Assembly (NCBI GenBank): GCA_023701205.1
Contig: JAMPXJ010000001.1
Location: 220,869-284,868 of the forward strand
Direction of reading: 5' to 3'
From: Oligoflexia bacterium
Lineage (GTDB): Bacteria > Bdellovibrionota > UBA1018
DNA length: 64,000 bases
Shown here piece by piece: positions 26,198-34,661 of this stretch. The notes beneath the pieces were generated by a model. The model saw only the letters and a list, made by a program, of their open reading frames with translations, was not told the origin of the DNA and ran no database searches. The first letter of the stretch is position 1; each line of letters starts with the position of its first letter. The translations under genes and the position numbers were made by a program.

Positions 26198-26512
26198 ATG
26201 CTTTTCAGAAAATGGGCCCCGATGGCTTTACTTTTCGCCTTGGTTTCCGGCAGTGCCTGGGCGTTTCCCGTCCCGACCTACATCACGCTGAATCCCTTCC
26301 AGGCCACTGCCCACGTCAGCAATCCGTATGGTCATCCGATCGCGTGCATGGTGAGTATCCAGGCCATGCGCAGCGATGGCTTCGTTCAATATGCGAACGT
26401 CAATCTGGGCTACATCCCTTACGGCTTCACGGAATACGCCTACGTTTATACGGGCGCGCCGTTTTACTTCGTGAATGCCAATGCTTGGGCCGACTGCGGC
26501 TACCTTTATTAA
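26198..26512 (+). CDS. Small secreted protein, possible two-cysteine fold
   Basis: The 104-residue protein has a signal peptide (MALLFALVSGSAWA), and the mature part is rich in Tyr, Phe, Pro and Asn with two cysteines (AIACMVSI and WADCGYLY) that may form one disulphide. No family is recognised. The abundance of aromatic residues suggests a beta-sandwich or an adhesive surface. It has its own promoter candidate and a very strong ribosome-binding site, so it may be highly expressed. Nothing links it directly to the downstream TPR-barrel gene. Confidence 0.65.
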   Translation: MLFRKWAPMALLFALVSGSAWAFPVPTYITLNPFQATAHVSNPYGHPIACMVSIQAMRSDGFVQYANVNLGYIPYGFTEYAYVYTGAPFYFVNANAWADCGYLY

Positions 26513-26563
26513 TGCTTGTCTGATTTCCCCGGGAATGCTCCCTTGAGGTAGAATCCCAGGAGC

Positions 26564-28096
26564 GTGGGGAAATTCCTGATCATCGTCGCACTGCTTGCCG
26601 CTCCGATGGCGATGGCCGCCAATCGGGCTGGACGGGCCACGTCCGAAAAGGCGTATTTCGCCGCCGTTCTGCGCGCGGTCGAGGCCCGGAACTACCCTTA
26701 TGGCAAGCGAGTGTTGGAATATCTCGTACGAGTCCAGCCCGGTAAGGGGCTCTATTGGTTCAACCTCGGGAACGTGCTCTTTCTTTCAGGGGATCAGCGG
26801 GGCGCGCTCGCGGCCTACCGGAAGGTCGTCGACCTCGGCAGTCCGCTGGCCCCGGTCGCGTGGCTTTATTCAGCCAAGTGTTACCGCGGGCTGCAGGAGT
26901 ACTCTTTTGCCGCGCGCGCGCTGGCGCTTGCCAATCAGGCGCCGCTTCCGCCCCGCCTGGCGAGCGAGGCGGGCGCGGAACGCGCGGCGCTGGCGCGGGA
27001 CCTGGAGGCGCGCAGCGTCGACAGATACCGCGCCGGTGATTACGATGGCGCCCTGAGGTCGCTTCAAGAGCTGGAAAGTTTGAGCCCGCTCTCGGCCGAA
27101 GCGCACGTGCTGCGCGGGCTTTGCCTGACCAGGAAAGGCGAGGGCGCCTCGGCGCGCGCGGCATTTCGATCCGCGGCCGTGCTGTCGCGGACGGACCGGA
27201 ATGCCGGGGCGACGGAGGTTCGCCAGCTGCTCTCGGAACAAAGTTCGCAGGCGGGGGCGACCACGCTGCAGCTCGGGGCTTTCTCGGGTTACGACGACAA
27301 CATTTATGCCGATGGCGAGAGCGAATTGAGGACTGCCGCGCCCGTGCTGGAGCTGACGGGGAGCGTGGAGCATGAGCTCGGTCCGGACTCGTTGCTGCTG
27401 GGCTCGCTTCAGCTCAATGAACGCGTGGGGCTGCCGGCGGAACGTTTCCTGCGCATCGACGGCCTTGGAGCGACGAGCGCGGGCTGGGGAGCGTTCCGGT
27501 TTTATCTATATCCGAGGGCGGGCGCTGATTTCGCCGGGAGCGAGCTTTTCGCCACGAACTTCGGCTTGGGTTTCGGCGTGGAGACCGGAGAGTCCACTCG
27601 TTGGGGAGTGCTGCTTTCGCAGACGCGCACTTTGCCTTTCGCGGACGAGGTGGCCTATCTTTTCGGCAACTCGCAGCTTCGAAAGGTCTACGTCTCGGCG
27701 AAACGGGGAGCCACCTCGATCGTCTTGAGCCTGACGGACCAGTGGGATGGCGGCCTGGATCTGAGCACCGGCGACGGCATCCTGCCGATGGCCGGAAGGA
27801 CTTTGGGCCCTTCGCTTTCATTATCCTGGAGTTCGCCTCGATTCGAGCTCGGCGCGTTGGCATCTTACTTTTGGCAGCGCTTCGATCGTCCGGCCTGGCC
27901 CGAGAATGCGTTGCGCGAGGATCGGCGCTTCGAGGCGCAGACTCGCTTCTCCTGGCGCCTGAGGCGCGGGCTTGAGGCCCATTTTTCCGTGAATTATGTC
28001 CGCAATCGCTCTACTCTGGGAGAGGCGAGCGTGGACGACAAGAATTACGCGCAGTGGCTCACGAGGGGGGGGATCTCTTGGCAGGCGTCTTGGTAG
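26564..28096 (+). CDS. TPR plus outer-membrane barrel protein
   Basis: The GTG at 26564 begins a signal peptide (FLIIVALLAAPMAMAAN). Residues about 25-230 form tetratricopeptide-like helical repeats (YWFNLGNVLFLSGDQRGALA, AYRKVVDLG). From about 240 the sequence becomes alternating amphipathic strands ending in GISWQASW, a terminal aromatic typical of outer-membrane barrels. A TPR domain in the periplasm followed by a barrel is the layout of several export or surface-assembly proteins. The ECF sigma gene starts just downstream, so it may be part of that regulatory unit. The function is not known. Confidence 0.65.
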   Translation: MGKFLIIVALLAAPMAMAANRAGRATSEKAYFAAVLRAVEARNYPYGKRVLEYLVRVQPGKGLYWFNLGNVLFLSGDQRGALAAYRKVVDLGSPLAPVAWLYSAKCYRGLQEYSFAARALALANQAPLPPRLASEAGAERAALARDLEARSVDRYRAGDYDGALRSLQELESLSPLSAEAHVLRGLCLTRKGEGASARAAFRSAAVLSRTDRNAGATEVRQLLSEQSSQAGATTLQLGAFSGYDDNIYADGESELRTAAPVLELTGSVEHELGPDSLLLGSLQLNERVGLPAERFLRIDGLGATSAGWGAFRFYLYPRAGADFAGSELFATNFGLGFGVETGESTRWGVLLSQTRTLPFADEVAYLFGNSQLRKVYVSAKRGATSIVLSLTDQWDGGLDLSTGDGILPMAGRTLGPSLSLSWSSPRFELGALASYFWQRFDRPAWPENALREDRRFEAQTRFSWRLRRGLEAHFSVNYVRNRSTLGEASVDDKNYAQWLTRGGISWQASW

Positions 28097-28101
28097 GGGT
28101 C

Positions 28102-28659
28102 GTGCAAGCGGATGAAACGCAGGAGGCCGAGCTGCAGCAGCTCATCCGCCAGGCGCAAAAGGGCGAGGAGGCCGCGTTGAGCGCGCTCGTGGATCGCTTC
28201 CAGAGCAAGGTTTTCCGCTTCTGCTTTCATCTATGCGGCGAGAAGGGCATGGCCGAGGATCTCTGCCAGGAGGTACTGGTCAAGGCGCTCAAGCAGCTTT
28301 CCAAGCTCGACGATCCGGCCAAGTTCACGAGCTGGATCATGAGAATCGCCAAGAATCAATTCCTCGATGAGGTGCGGCGTCCCGGACATACCCAGGAGCT
28401 CCTGGAGGTGGAGCGTGAGGATGGCGTGCCGATGCGTGAAACCGCTGACACAGGGGCGACTCCGGCTGACGTGAGCATGGAAGTACGCGAAGCTCTGGAA
28501 AAATTGAAGCCGGACGATCGGATGCTCCTGGTGATGATCGATATTGAGGAGTGGAGTTATGCGGAAGCGGCGGAAATCATTAGCGTCTCTGAAAACGCTG
28601 TCCGTTCGCGGCTTCACCGGGCTCGGAACGCTTTCTTAAAGGTTTTTAACCGAGAGTGA
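28102..28659 (+). CDS. ECF-family RNA polymerase sigma factor
   Basis: From the GTG at 28102 (GGTAGGGG upstream) the protein is 185 residues. Region 2 is visible in FQSKVFRFCFHLCG and AEDLCQEVLVKAL, with KFTSWIMRIAKNQFLDEVRR binding the -10 element. Region 4 is visible in LKPDDRMLLVMIDIEEWSYA and SVSENAVRSRLHRAR with its helix-turn-helix. It would direct RNA polymerase to envelope-related genes. Two earlier in-frame starts (28054, 28078) overlap the barrel gene and are less likely. It overlaps or abuts the anti-sigma-like gene downstream. Confidence 0.9.
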   Translation: MQADETQEAELQQLIRQAQKGEEAALSALVDRFQSKVFRFCFHLCGEKGMAEDLCQEVLVKALKQLSKLDDPAKFTSWIMRIAKNQFLDEVRRPGHTQELLEVEREDGVPMRETADTGATPADVSMEVREALEKLKPDDRMLLVMIDIEEWSYAEAAEIISVSENAVRSRLHRARNAFLKVFNRE

Positions 28660-28706
28660 AACGAAACCCCGTTCTGGCCCGTCAGGCGAGTAGGAGACCC
28701 CAGATT

Positions 28707-29288
28707 ATGTCGGATCCAACCAAGCCACCTACCCACCTAGCGGATCAAAAGCTTGAGGAGCAGGTTCGGAGCCTCTTGAAGCCCTTGCGGCACTCCGTGC
28801 CCGAGGCCAGCCCCTTCATGAAGACGCGAGTGATGGCCCGGCTGCGGGAAGAGGAGCGCGCAAAGGCGGGTTGGAGTCTTTCGACCTTCTGGAAGCCGGC
28901 ACTGGCCTCTTCGGCCGCGGCCGCGCTGCTGGTCATCGTCTGGAACGGACGCGAGGCTCAAGGCCCGGTCTTCCCGGCCACTGCAGGACAGCCGGTCGCG
29001 GTCAAGGTGGAGATGCCTGAGAAGAGCGCCCGCAAGGTCGTCTTCGCCCAGGTCGAGCTCCCGCGCGGCGTGCGCTTTTATTCGAAGAGCTTCCCGGCGA
29101 TCGGCGAGAAAACATCGCTGGACCTCGCCTGGAAAGAGTCACCCGCGCCGAGCGCGCTTCCTATCATCGTGAAGGCCGAGGAAAAAGGCATCAAGACGGT
29201 GAAAGTGAAGTTCTTTGATGACGATCGCAAGTTGATCGGCGAGCGCCAGCTCAAGATCAACTTCGAGAAGGAAGGGAGCCAGGTATGA
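28707..29288 (+). CDS. Anti-sigma-like single-helix membrane protein
   Basis: The ATG at 28707 has AGGAGA 9 bases upstream; a GTG at 28656 that overlaps the sigma stop is an alternative. The protein has a cytoplasmic N-terminal region of about 60 residues, one transmembrane helix (ALASSAAAALLVIVW) and a periplasmic beta-rich domain (VVFAQVELPRGVRFYS). That topology and its place directly after an ECF sigma gene suggest the membrane anti-sigma factor. The N-terminal part lacks an obvious ZAS zinc motif (HX3CX2C). Its stop overlaps the next ATG by four bases. Confidence 0.65.
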   Translation: MSDPTKPPTHLADQKLEEQVRSLLKPLRHSVPEASPFMKTRVMARLREEERAKAGWSLSTFWKPALASSAAAALLVIVWNGREAQGPVFPATAGQPVAVKVEMPEKSARKVVFAQVELPRGVRFYSKSFPAIGEKTSLDLAWKESPAPSALPIIVKAEEKGIKTVKVKFFDDDRKLIGERQLKINFEKEGSQV

Positions 29289-29623
29289 AACGCCGGAACG
29301 GTTTGATGATCGTGGCGGCAGGCCTCTTGATCGCGGGGAATCTCTTCGCCGCCGATCAGGTGAATATGGCGACCTCCGAGGACCTGAGTGCTTTCGATGC
29401 GCAACTCGGGGCGATGGCACCCGCCGCGGCACGCGCGCAGGCGGGCGGTAACGGGCTGGGCCAGGTCATCTCGGAAGAGGCGCACAAGCTTCGCGACAGT
29501 GTCGGCACGCAGCAGTTCGGTCAGCAGGTCAAGCAGCGCGCGATCCAGAACGGCTCGGCGGCGGCTTCTTCCAAGGGCGTGTCGGCGGAGACTCGCTCTC
29601 CCGGGAAAAAATCGAAAAAATAA
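29285..29623 (+). CDS. Small exported protein coupled to the anti-sigma-like gene
   Basis: The 112-residue protein has a signal peptide (LMIVAAGLLIAGNLFAA) and a mature part rich in Gln, Ala, Gly and Ser with a lysine tail (SPGKKSKK). Family not recognised; low sequence complexity. The ATG overlaps the stop of the upstream gene by four bases, so it is part of the sigma operon and may be a periplasmic effector or signal carrier of the system. Confidence 0.6.
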   Translation: MKRRNGLMIVAAGLLIAGNLFAADQVNMATSEDLSAFDAQLGAMAPAAARAQAGGNGLGQVISEEAHKLRDSVGTQQFGQQVKQRAIQNGSAAASSKGVSAETRSPGKKSKK

Positions 29624-29632
29624 TTTTTGATC

Positions 29633-29660
29633 GAAACGATCCGGTACCCGGCCCCGTCTA
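29633..29660 (+). promoter_or_regulatory. Candidate ECF-type promoter
   Basis: GAAAC (29633-29637) and CGTCTA (29655-29660) with a 17-base spacer match the usual ECF layout (GAAC-like -35 and GTCTA-like -10). The predicted start is about 45 bases before the ATG at 29712. Its place directly after an ECF sigma operon makes the next gene a plausible target. Confidence 0.4.
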
Positions 29661-29711
29661 GTGAACAGGGCGATTCGCGATGAAGCGGATCGGAAACAGG
29701 GGGACCTTAGG

Positions 29712-30353
29712 ATGAAATCGTCAGAGAAGAAATTGTTCGCTTTGAGTGCGGCCTGCGTGGGGATTTTCGCTGCCTTGATGATGGTTACGCAATCGGCTCA
29801 TGCCGGCAACGGCGCTCCTTCCGGAGCTCATTTCAACCTCAACATCATCGGCGTACCCAAAGGCAAGTCGGCCGCGATGGATGGCAACTCGGGCCATCGG
29901 ATCTTCGTCCCGCTCGCGGGCTCCACGAAAATTCTCCTGGGTGAAGGGGAGTTCGCCGTGCTGGACGCCAACGGCACGGACGGTTCGGCCAAATTCCAGC
30001 TTCCCAATCCCGATCCTTTGAATACCGGCATCACGACCTATTCGGTCTATGCGCGCGCCTTGGGCAAGCCGGGCGGGTCTTCGACGATGACCACCTGCGC
30101 GACCGATCCGCTTTCAGGTGAGACCTATTGCAGCATCAACGCGCTGGTTTCGGTGCGTGGCGACGGCAAGCAAAGCTTCTCCAACGTCTCCAAGGAGCTG
30201 CTCTATGTGTACGCGGACATCGATGGTGACGGGATCGTCGATCGCGTCCCGCTCTTCAGCGACAAGCTCCAGGACTATTACTGGCAGTACGACAACCAAG
30301 GCTTGAAGCTGCTGCAGCTGCGGTTCTACCCGGTCAGCACGAACGTGAACTGA
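29712..30353 (+). CDS. Exported protein, candidate target of the ECF sigma factor
   Basis: The ATG at 29712 has AGG just upstream and starts a 213-residue protein with a signal peptide (LSAACVGIFAALMMVTQSAHA). The mature part reads NLNIIGVPKGKSAAMDGNSG early and contains two cysteines (TTCATDPL, TYCSINA). A motif DIDGDGIVDRV near the C-terminus resembles a calcium-binding or dockerin-like loop. Family not recognised. Its message probably ends at the strong hairpin at 30377. Confidence 0.65.
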   Translation: MKSSEKKLFALSAACVGIFAALMMVTQSAHAGNGAPSGAHFNLNIIGVPKGKSAAMDGNSGHRIFVPLAGSTKILLGEGEFAVLDANGTDGSAKFQLPNPDPLNTGITTYSVYARALGKPGGSSTMTTCATDPLSGETYCSINALVSVRGDGKQSFSNVSKELLYVYADIDGDGIVDRVPLFSDKLQDYYWQYDNQGLKLLQLRFYPVSTNVN

Positions 30354-30376
30354 GCCTGGTTTCCATGTGAAATTCG

Positions 30377-30409
30377 GAGGCCCGCGGCGTGAAAGGCGCC
30401 GCGGGCCTC
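30377..30409 (+). terminator. Strong GC-rich hairpin after the exported protein gene
   Basis: A 13-bp perfect stem (30377-30389 with 30397-30409) and 7-base loop lie 24 bases after the stop. No long T-run follows, but stem stability and position suggest transcription termination. Confidence 0.65.
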
Positions 30410-30445
30410 TGGCATTTCGCGGCTTCAGGGTTATGATGGAATAGA

Positions 30446-30718
30446 ATGCGCATCCAGCTCACCAAAAACGCCGTCTGCGGCAAAGTGCAGATCCCGAAAG
30501 CCGATTACTGGGTCAGCCTGAATTCGGACAGCGGGCAGATCCTGTTAAGCGCCGGAGGCAAGGATCTACGGCTGCCAGCGGTGAAAAGACGCTCGCAGGT
30601 CAGAACCCGTTCCACTACCGTGAGCTTTTACAGCGGCGGTGGCCCGCTGTGGTCGCTGGTGATCTCGACGCCGAAATACGGCGAATGGATCGCGACCATC
30701 GAGTACAAGGACGACTGA
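30446..30718 (+). CDS. Small protein of unknown function
   Basis: This 90-residue protein has no signal peptide or membrane helix and a beta-rich, basic composition (TKNAVCGKVQIPKADYWVSL, KRRSQVRTRSTTVSFYSG). The start lacks a strong ribosome-binding site. It lies between a terminator hairpin and the convergent exbD, from which it is separated by 3 bases. Family not recognised; coding status rests on frame length and codon use typical of the neighbours. Confidence 0.5.
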   Translation: MRIQLTKNAVCGKVQIPKADYWVSLNSDSGQILLSAGGKDLRLPAVKRRSQVRTRSTTVSFYSGGGPLWSLVISTPKYGEWIATIEYKDD

Positions 30719-30721
30719 GCC

Positions 30722-31141
30722 TCAGCGCGAAGCGCCTGGCGCTTCGACGTTCAACGCAAAACGATTGAGTCCTGCCTGGCGGAGCGAATCCATGAGGCGG
30801 ATGACGGTTCCGTGGGAGGTCGCCTGGTCGGCGCTGATGATCGCGGTCTGCTCTGAGGCCGCCGGGCCGAGCGCGGCCAGGCGCGCCGGAAGCGCCTGCC
30901 AGTCGAGCCTATCCTTGCCCCAGAGCAGCTCGCCTTCCTTGTTGATCGTGAACGTGAGCGGGGTGGTCTTGGCTTCTTCCCCGGTCCGTGCCTTGGGAAG
31001 CTGCACCTTGATCGCGGACTGATAGATCGCGGGCGCCGTGATCATGAAGATGATCAGCAGCACCAGCACGATGTCCACGAGCGGAGTGACGTTGATCCCG
31101 GAGATGACCTCGTCGTCATCGAGGCTCGTGGAACCGGCCAT
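30722..31141 (-). CDS. ExbD/TolR-type proton channel subunit
   Basis: The 139-residue protein has a short N-terminal cytoplasmic part and one transmembrane helix (NVTPLVDIVLVLLIIFMIT) with Asp23 in it, the proton-carrying residue of this family. A periplasmic domain of about 95 residues completes it (VQLPKARTGEE). With ExbB it makes the proton-driven motor that energises TonB or Tol complexes or gliding machinery. It follows the exbB-like gene by 3 bases. No TonB gene is in the window. Confidence 0.9.
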   Translation of the reverse strand: MAGSTSLDDDEVISGINVTPLVDIVLVLLIIFMITAPAIYQSAIKVQLPKARTGEEAKTTPLTFTINKEGELLWGKDRLDWQALPARLAALGPAASEQTAIISADQATSHGTVIRLMDSLRQAGLNRFALNVEAPGASR

Positions 31142-31144
31142 GGC

Positions 31145-31807
31145 TCACTCCTTTGCCGAGAGCTCGGCGATCAGGAAACACTTGAGCGCTTCGGCTTCCG
31201 CGAGGGCGGACTTCACCTTGCGCTGGAAAAGATTGAAAGCGACCACCGCAGGAATCGCGACGAGGATGCCTACGGCCGTGGCGACGAGGGCCTCGGAGAT
31301 GCCGGCGGTGACGGTCTGCGCGCCGGCCGTGGCCTGCTGCGAGAGATCGTGGAAGGCTTTGATGATCCCGAGCACGGTTCCGAAGAGGCCGACGAACGGG
31401 GCGTTGCTGCCGATCGTGGCGAGCACGGAAAGGTTGCGGTCCCAGCTCAGGCGCCCGCGGGTGAGCGAGTCGCGGGCGAGCTTGTCGAGCACCTCGGTCG
31501 AAAGCCGCGCGGCGCGCCCGTTCGAGCGGGTCATCAGCGAGAACGCGAGAGCGGCTTCCAGATCCTGGGCGCCGTTTCGCTGCTGCCTTGCGCGCTCCTC
31601 GGCGAGCTTGATCGCCTCATCCCACTTGCCGGTCAGCACCGTCTGCCGGATCCGGTCGCGGAATTCGCTGAGCCTGCGCGACGCCGCCCGATAGTAAAAG
31701 ACCCGCTCAAGGATCAGGGCGACCGAGATCACCGAGAGCGCCAGCAGAAGGTAAAGGACCCATTCCGCGCCGATGAGGGAAAGACCGAGGAAAAGATGGG
31801 AGAGCAT
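31145..31807 (-). CDS. ExbB/TolQ/MotA-type proton channel protein
   Basis: The 220-residue protein has three transmembrane helices (about 15-35, 120-145 and 160-185) and a large cytoplasmic loop with many arginines and glutamates. The conserved motif LSVLATIGSNAPFVGLFGTV (about 125-145) is diagnostic of ExbB/TolQ, followed by SEALVATAVGILVAIPAVVAF. It assembles with the ExbD-like protein 3 bases downstream. Its promoter lies in the 153-base gap shared with the divergent kamA. Confidence 0.9.
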   Translation of the reverse strand: MLSHLFLGLSLIGAEWVLYLLLALSVISVALILERVFYYRAASRRLSEFRDRIRQTVLTGKWDEAIKLAEERARQQRNGAQDLEAALAFSLMTRSNGRAARLSTEVLDKLARDSLTRGRLSWDRNLSVLATIGSNAPFVGLFGTVLGIIKAFHDLSQQATAGAQTVTAGISEALVATAVGILVAIPAVVAFNLFQRKVKSALAEAEALKCFLIAELSAKE

Positions 31808-31960
31808 GAGGAAAGGTTACAATAGGCCTTTCCATGACGCGCAATGTCTATTTACAAGAGTTTTGGAATCTGGCACGTTGGGAAAAAGTTTCATCGAGGC
31901 TTTCGTCGACCGCCGATCAGGCCGCCCGGCGCATTACTGACTTGAAAGGGGCATTTCCTT

Positions 31961-33112
31961 ATGGCTTTCAACATCGTCACGAAAAACAACGTGCGCGATC
32001 GCTTCAAGAGCGCGCCCCGTCCCGGGATCTGGAAAGACGTCGAGGAGAAGGACTGGAACAACTGGGTCTGGCAGCAGCAGAAGCGCATCAAGTCGATGGA
32101 CACGCTCGAAAAGGTGATCAACGTCGATGCGGACGAGCGCGCGGCCTTCGCGGCCTCCCACGAGCAGTTCAACATGGGCATCACGCCTTATTACGCCTCG
32201 CTCATGGACAAGGACGATCCGAACTGCCCGATCCGCCTCCAGTCCGTGCCGAAAGGCGGCGAGCTCAAGGTGCTTTCGGACGAGCTGGAGGATCCGCTCG
32301 CCGAGGAGCGCGACATGCCGGTTCCTGGCATCACGCACCGTTATCCCGATCGCGTGCTTTTCTACACGACCCATAACTGCCCGGTGTACTGCCGCCACTG
32401 CACGCGCAAGCGCAAGGTCTCGGACCCCTCTTCCTCGGCCGCGAACAAGCAGCTTGAAGACGGGCTCGCTTACATCGAGGCCCATCAGGAGATCCGCGAC
32501 GTCGTCATCTCGGGCGGCGACCCGCTCTCGAACTCGGACGAGCGTCTGGAGTACATCCTTTCGCGCCTGCGCGCGCTCGAGCACATCCAGGTGTTCCGGC
32601 TCGGTACCCGGAATCTCGTGACGCTCCCGCAGCGGATCACCGACAGCTTCGCGCAGATGCTCGCGAAGTATCATCCGGTTTTCGTCCATACGCATTTCAA
32701 TCACCCGAAGGAATGCACCCAGGAAGCATTCGATGCCTGCGCCCGGCTGGCCAACGCGGGCTGCATCATCAACAATCAGATGGTGCTGCTCAAGGGCGTG
32801 AACAACGATCCCAAGATCGTGATGGAGCTCAACCACAAGCTCCTGATGATGCGCGTGCGGCCCTACTACATCTTCCAGTGCGACATGTCCCAGGGGATCA
32901 GCCATTTCCGCACTCCCGTCGAGGATGGCCTCAAGATCATCCAGGCGCTCCGCGGCTGGACGAGCGGCATGGCCGTGCCTCACTACGTGATCGACGCGCC
33001 GGGCGGCGGGGGGAAGATTCCGATCCTTCCCAACTACGTTCTGGGGCACGAAGGCAAGAAGTGGAAGCTTCGCAACTACAAGGGCCTGGAGTTTGAGTAC
33101 AACGAGCCTTGA
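31961..33112 (+). CDS. kamA: Lysine 2,3-aminomutase-type radical SAM enzyme
   Basis: The 383-residue protein carries the radical SAM motif at C140, C144 and C147 in HNCPVYCRHCTRKRKV. Conserved stretches such as DVVISGGDPLSNSDERL, FVHTHFNHPKECT and YYIFQCDMSQGISHFRTPVEDG bind SAM, PLP and lysine. It moves the alpha-amino group of lysine to the beta position, in lysine fermentation or beta-lysine synthesis. A lysine in VPHYVIDAPGGGGKIPILPNY marks the PLP site. Upstream AAAGGGG serves as ribosome-binding site. No acetyltransferase for the ectoine-like osmolyte N-acetyl-beta-lysine lies beside it. Confidence 0.95.
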   Translation: MAFNIVTKNNVRDRFKSAPRPGIWKDVEEKDWNNWVWQQQKRIKSMDTLEKVINVDADERAAFAASHEQFNMGITPYYASLMDKDDPNCPIRLQSVPKGGELKVLSDELEDPLAEERDMPVPGITHRYPDRVLFYTTHNCPVYCRHCTRKRKVSDPSSSAANKQLEDGLAYIEAHQEIRDVVISGGDPLSNSDERLEYILSRLRALEHIQVFRLGTRNLVTLPQRITDSFAQMLAKYHPVFVHTHFNHPKECTQEAFDACARLANAGCIINNQMVLLKGVNNDPKIVMELNHKLLMMRVRPYYIFQCDMSQGISHFRTPVEDGLKIIQALRGWTSGMAVPHYVIDAPGGGGKIPILPNYVLGHEGKKWKLRNYKGLEFEYNEP

Positions 33113-33686
33113 GCGGCTGCTCAGGCTCGCGGTCCTGACGGCGGGCCTGGGGGCATGCACGACACTGCCGACTCCGCGCGTGACGACCTATACCTTCCCG
33201 AAAGGGGAGGCCTTCGTGGGAAACGCCTCGCGGCCCTATGAGACCCTGGGCCTCGTGCGCACCAAGGTCGAGTATTTCACGCTGGATCCGGCGCGCGAGG
33301 AAGCCGATCTCTGCCGCAACTACTACAACAAGGCGGTGCGGGATCTCGTCAAGCGCGCCAAGGAAAAGGGCGCCGACGCGGTCATCGATATCAAGACCGT
33401 GGTTTTCACGTTGGACGGCCGCCAGGAGTTCCATTCCACCCCCGAGTGCACCGATGAAGGAGACGAGGGGCAGGTGCTCGCGCAGGCGATCGCGATCCGC
33501 TGGAAAAGGAATCCCGAGGAGTATCCCGCGAACGAGCCGGATGCGGAATCCCGGCCGGAACCTTCAGTTTCGCCGGCGCCGGCGTCAGTCCCGCTTTCGG
33601 CGTCCGAGGAAGATGCGGAGCTCGATCAGGCGGCAAAGCGGCCGCGCATTCCCCTGAATTCCCCGTTCCGTCAGCCGGGGCGCTGA
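33093..33686 (+). CDS. Lipoprotein with YbjQ-like domain
   Basis: Starting at a TTG that overlaps the end of kamA by 20 bases, the protein is 197 residues with a lipobox (LGAC, cysteine 22). The middle part (EEADLCRNYYNKAVRDL and AKEKGADAVIDIKTVVF) resembles the YbjQ family of small pentameric proteins. The C-terminal 60 residues are Pro/Ser-rich and disordered. It is probably anchored to the outer membrane or inner leaflet facing the periplasm. The start is uncertain because the codon is rare; no ATG alternative precedes the lipobox. Confidence 0.6.
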   Translation: MSTTSLERLLRLAVLTAGLGACTTLPTPRVTTYTFPKGEAFVGNASRPYETLGLVRTKVEYFTLDPAREEADLCRNYYNKAVRDLVKRAKEKGADAVIDIKTVVFTLDGRQEFHSTPECTDEGDEGQVLAQAIAIRWKRNPEEYPANEPDAESRPEPSVSPAPASVPLSASEEDAELDQAAKRPRIPLNSPFRQPGR

Positions 33687-33773
33687 TAAGCCGCTGGAAT
33701 CACGCGGATATAAAATTTCAAAAACCGCTCAATGAGTCGCCACATGTGTCCGAAAGGACCATGAGGGCTTCAT

Positions 33774-34661
33774 ATGTCTTTGGCTGCGCGAAAAACCAAC
33801 TCCGAGTATTCCGAGCTGCTCGCCAAGCTCGACGATATCCGCACGCTCCCGATCGTCGCGATGAAGGTCAACGAGCTCATCAACGATCCGAACTCCTCGA
33901 GCGCGGATATCGCGGAGGTGCTCAAGAAGGACCAGGTCCTCACGGCCAAGATCCTCCGCCTGGTAAACTCCTCGTATTACGCGATTCCCGGAGGGGTGGC
34001 GGATGTCCAGCGCGCCCTCGCGTTCCTGGGTTTCAATACGCTCGCGCAGCTCGTGCTTTCGCTCTCGGTGTTCTCGATGTTCACGGATTTCGAGACCGAG
34101 GAATTCTCGATGCTCGATTTCTGGCGCCACGCGCTCGGGACCGGGGTGTGCTCCGAGATCCTCGCCAAGCGCCTCAAGCTTCCTCGTCCGGAGGAGGCTT
34201 TCACCTGCGGGCTGCTGCATGACATCGGCAAGCTGGTGCTGCACGAGATCGATTCCGACCGTCTGATCGACATCGTCCGCGAGGCGCGCAAGCGCGAGTG
34301 CTCCTTCATCGAGGTCGAGCGCGAATGGGACCTGCCCGGGCATTCGTATCTGGGGGAGGTCATCGCCACGCGTTGGGGACTCCCCCAGGTCATCCGGCTC
34401 GCGATCCGCTACCACCATTTCGACGTGACGAAGATGGACAGCATCCTGGCTTCGGCCAAGCCGGTGATCCATGTGGTCCGGCTCGCCAACACGATCTGCG
34501 TGAAGAACCAGGTGGGCAGGTCCGGGGACGCTTCCCCGGGCACGATTACCCACGACATGCTGCAGCCGCTGGGGCTTCCGGCTTCGGAGATCCCGGCGAT
34601 CGAGGAGCAGCTCGAAAAGGCGATGGAGCAGGCGGGGGCCTTCCTGAATGCGTACCGCTAA
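33774..34661 (+). CDS. HDOD domain signalling protein
   Basis: The 295-residue protein is essentially one HDOD domain: LPIVAMKVNELINDPNSSSA, ILRLVNSSYYAIPGGVADV, RALAFLGFNTLAQLVLSLSV and CGLLHDIGKLVLHEIDSD, then YHHFD. HDOD proteins are HD-like but often lack hydrolase activity and act as signalling adaptors, commonly near chemotaxis or c-di-GMP genes. The start of the following histidine kinase overlaps its end by 14 bases. With the kinase, the NtrC-type regulator and the diguanylate cyclase it forms a regulatory cluster. Confidence 0.9.
   Translation: MSLAARKTNSEYSELLAKLDDIRTLPIVAMKVNELINDPNSSSADIAEVLKKDQVLTAKILRLVNSSYYAIPGGVADVQRALAFLGFNTLAQLVLSLSVFSMFTDFETEEFSMLDFWRHALGTGVCSEILAKRLKLPRPEEAFTCGLLHDIGKLVLHEIDSDRLIDIVREARKRECSFIEVEREWDLPGHSYLGEVIATRWGLPQVIRLAIRYHHFDVTKMDSILASAKPVIHVVRLANTICVKNQVGRSGDASPGTITHDMLQPLGLPASEIPAIEEQLEKAMEQAGAFLNAYR

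Noticed and set aside
31868..31890. Possible sigma-54 promoter upstream of kamA (CTGGCACG)
   Set aside because: The -24 part is perfect but the -12 GC is missing (GAAA in its place), so it does not fit.
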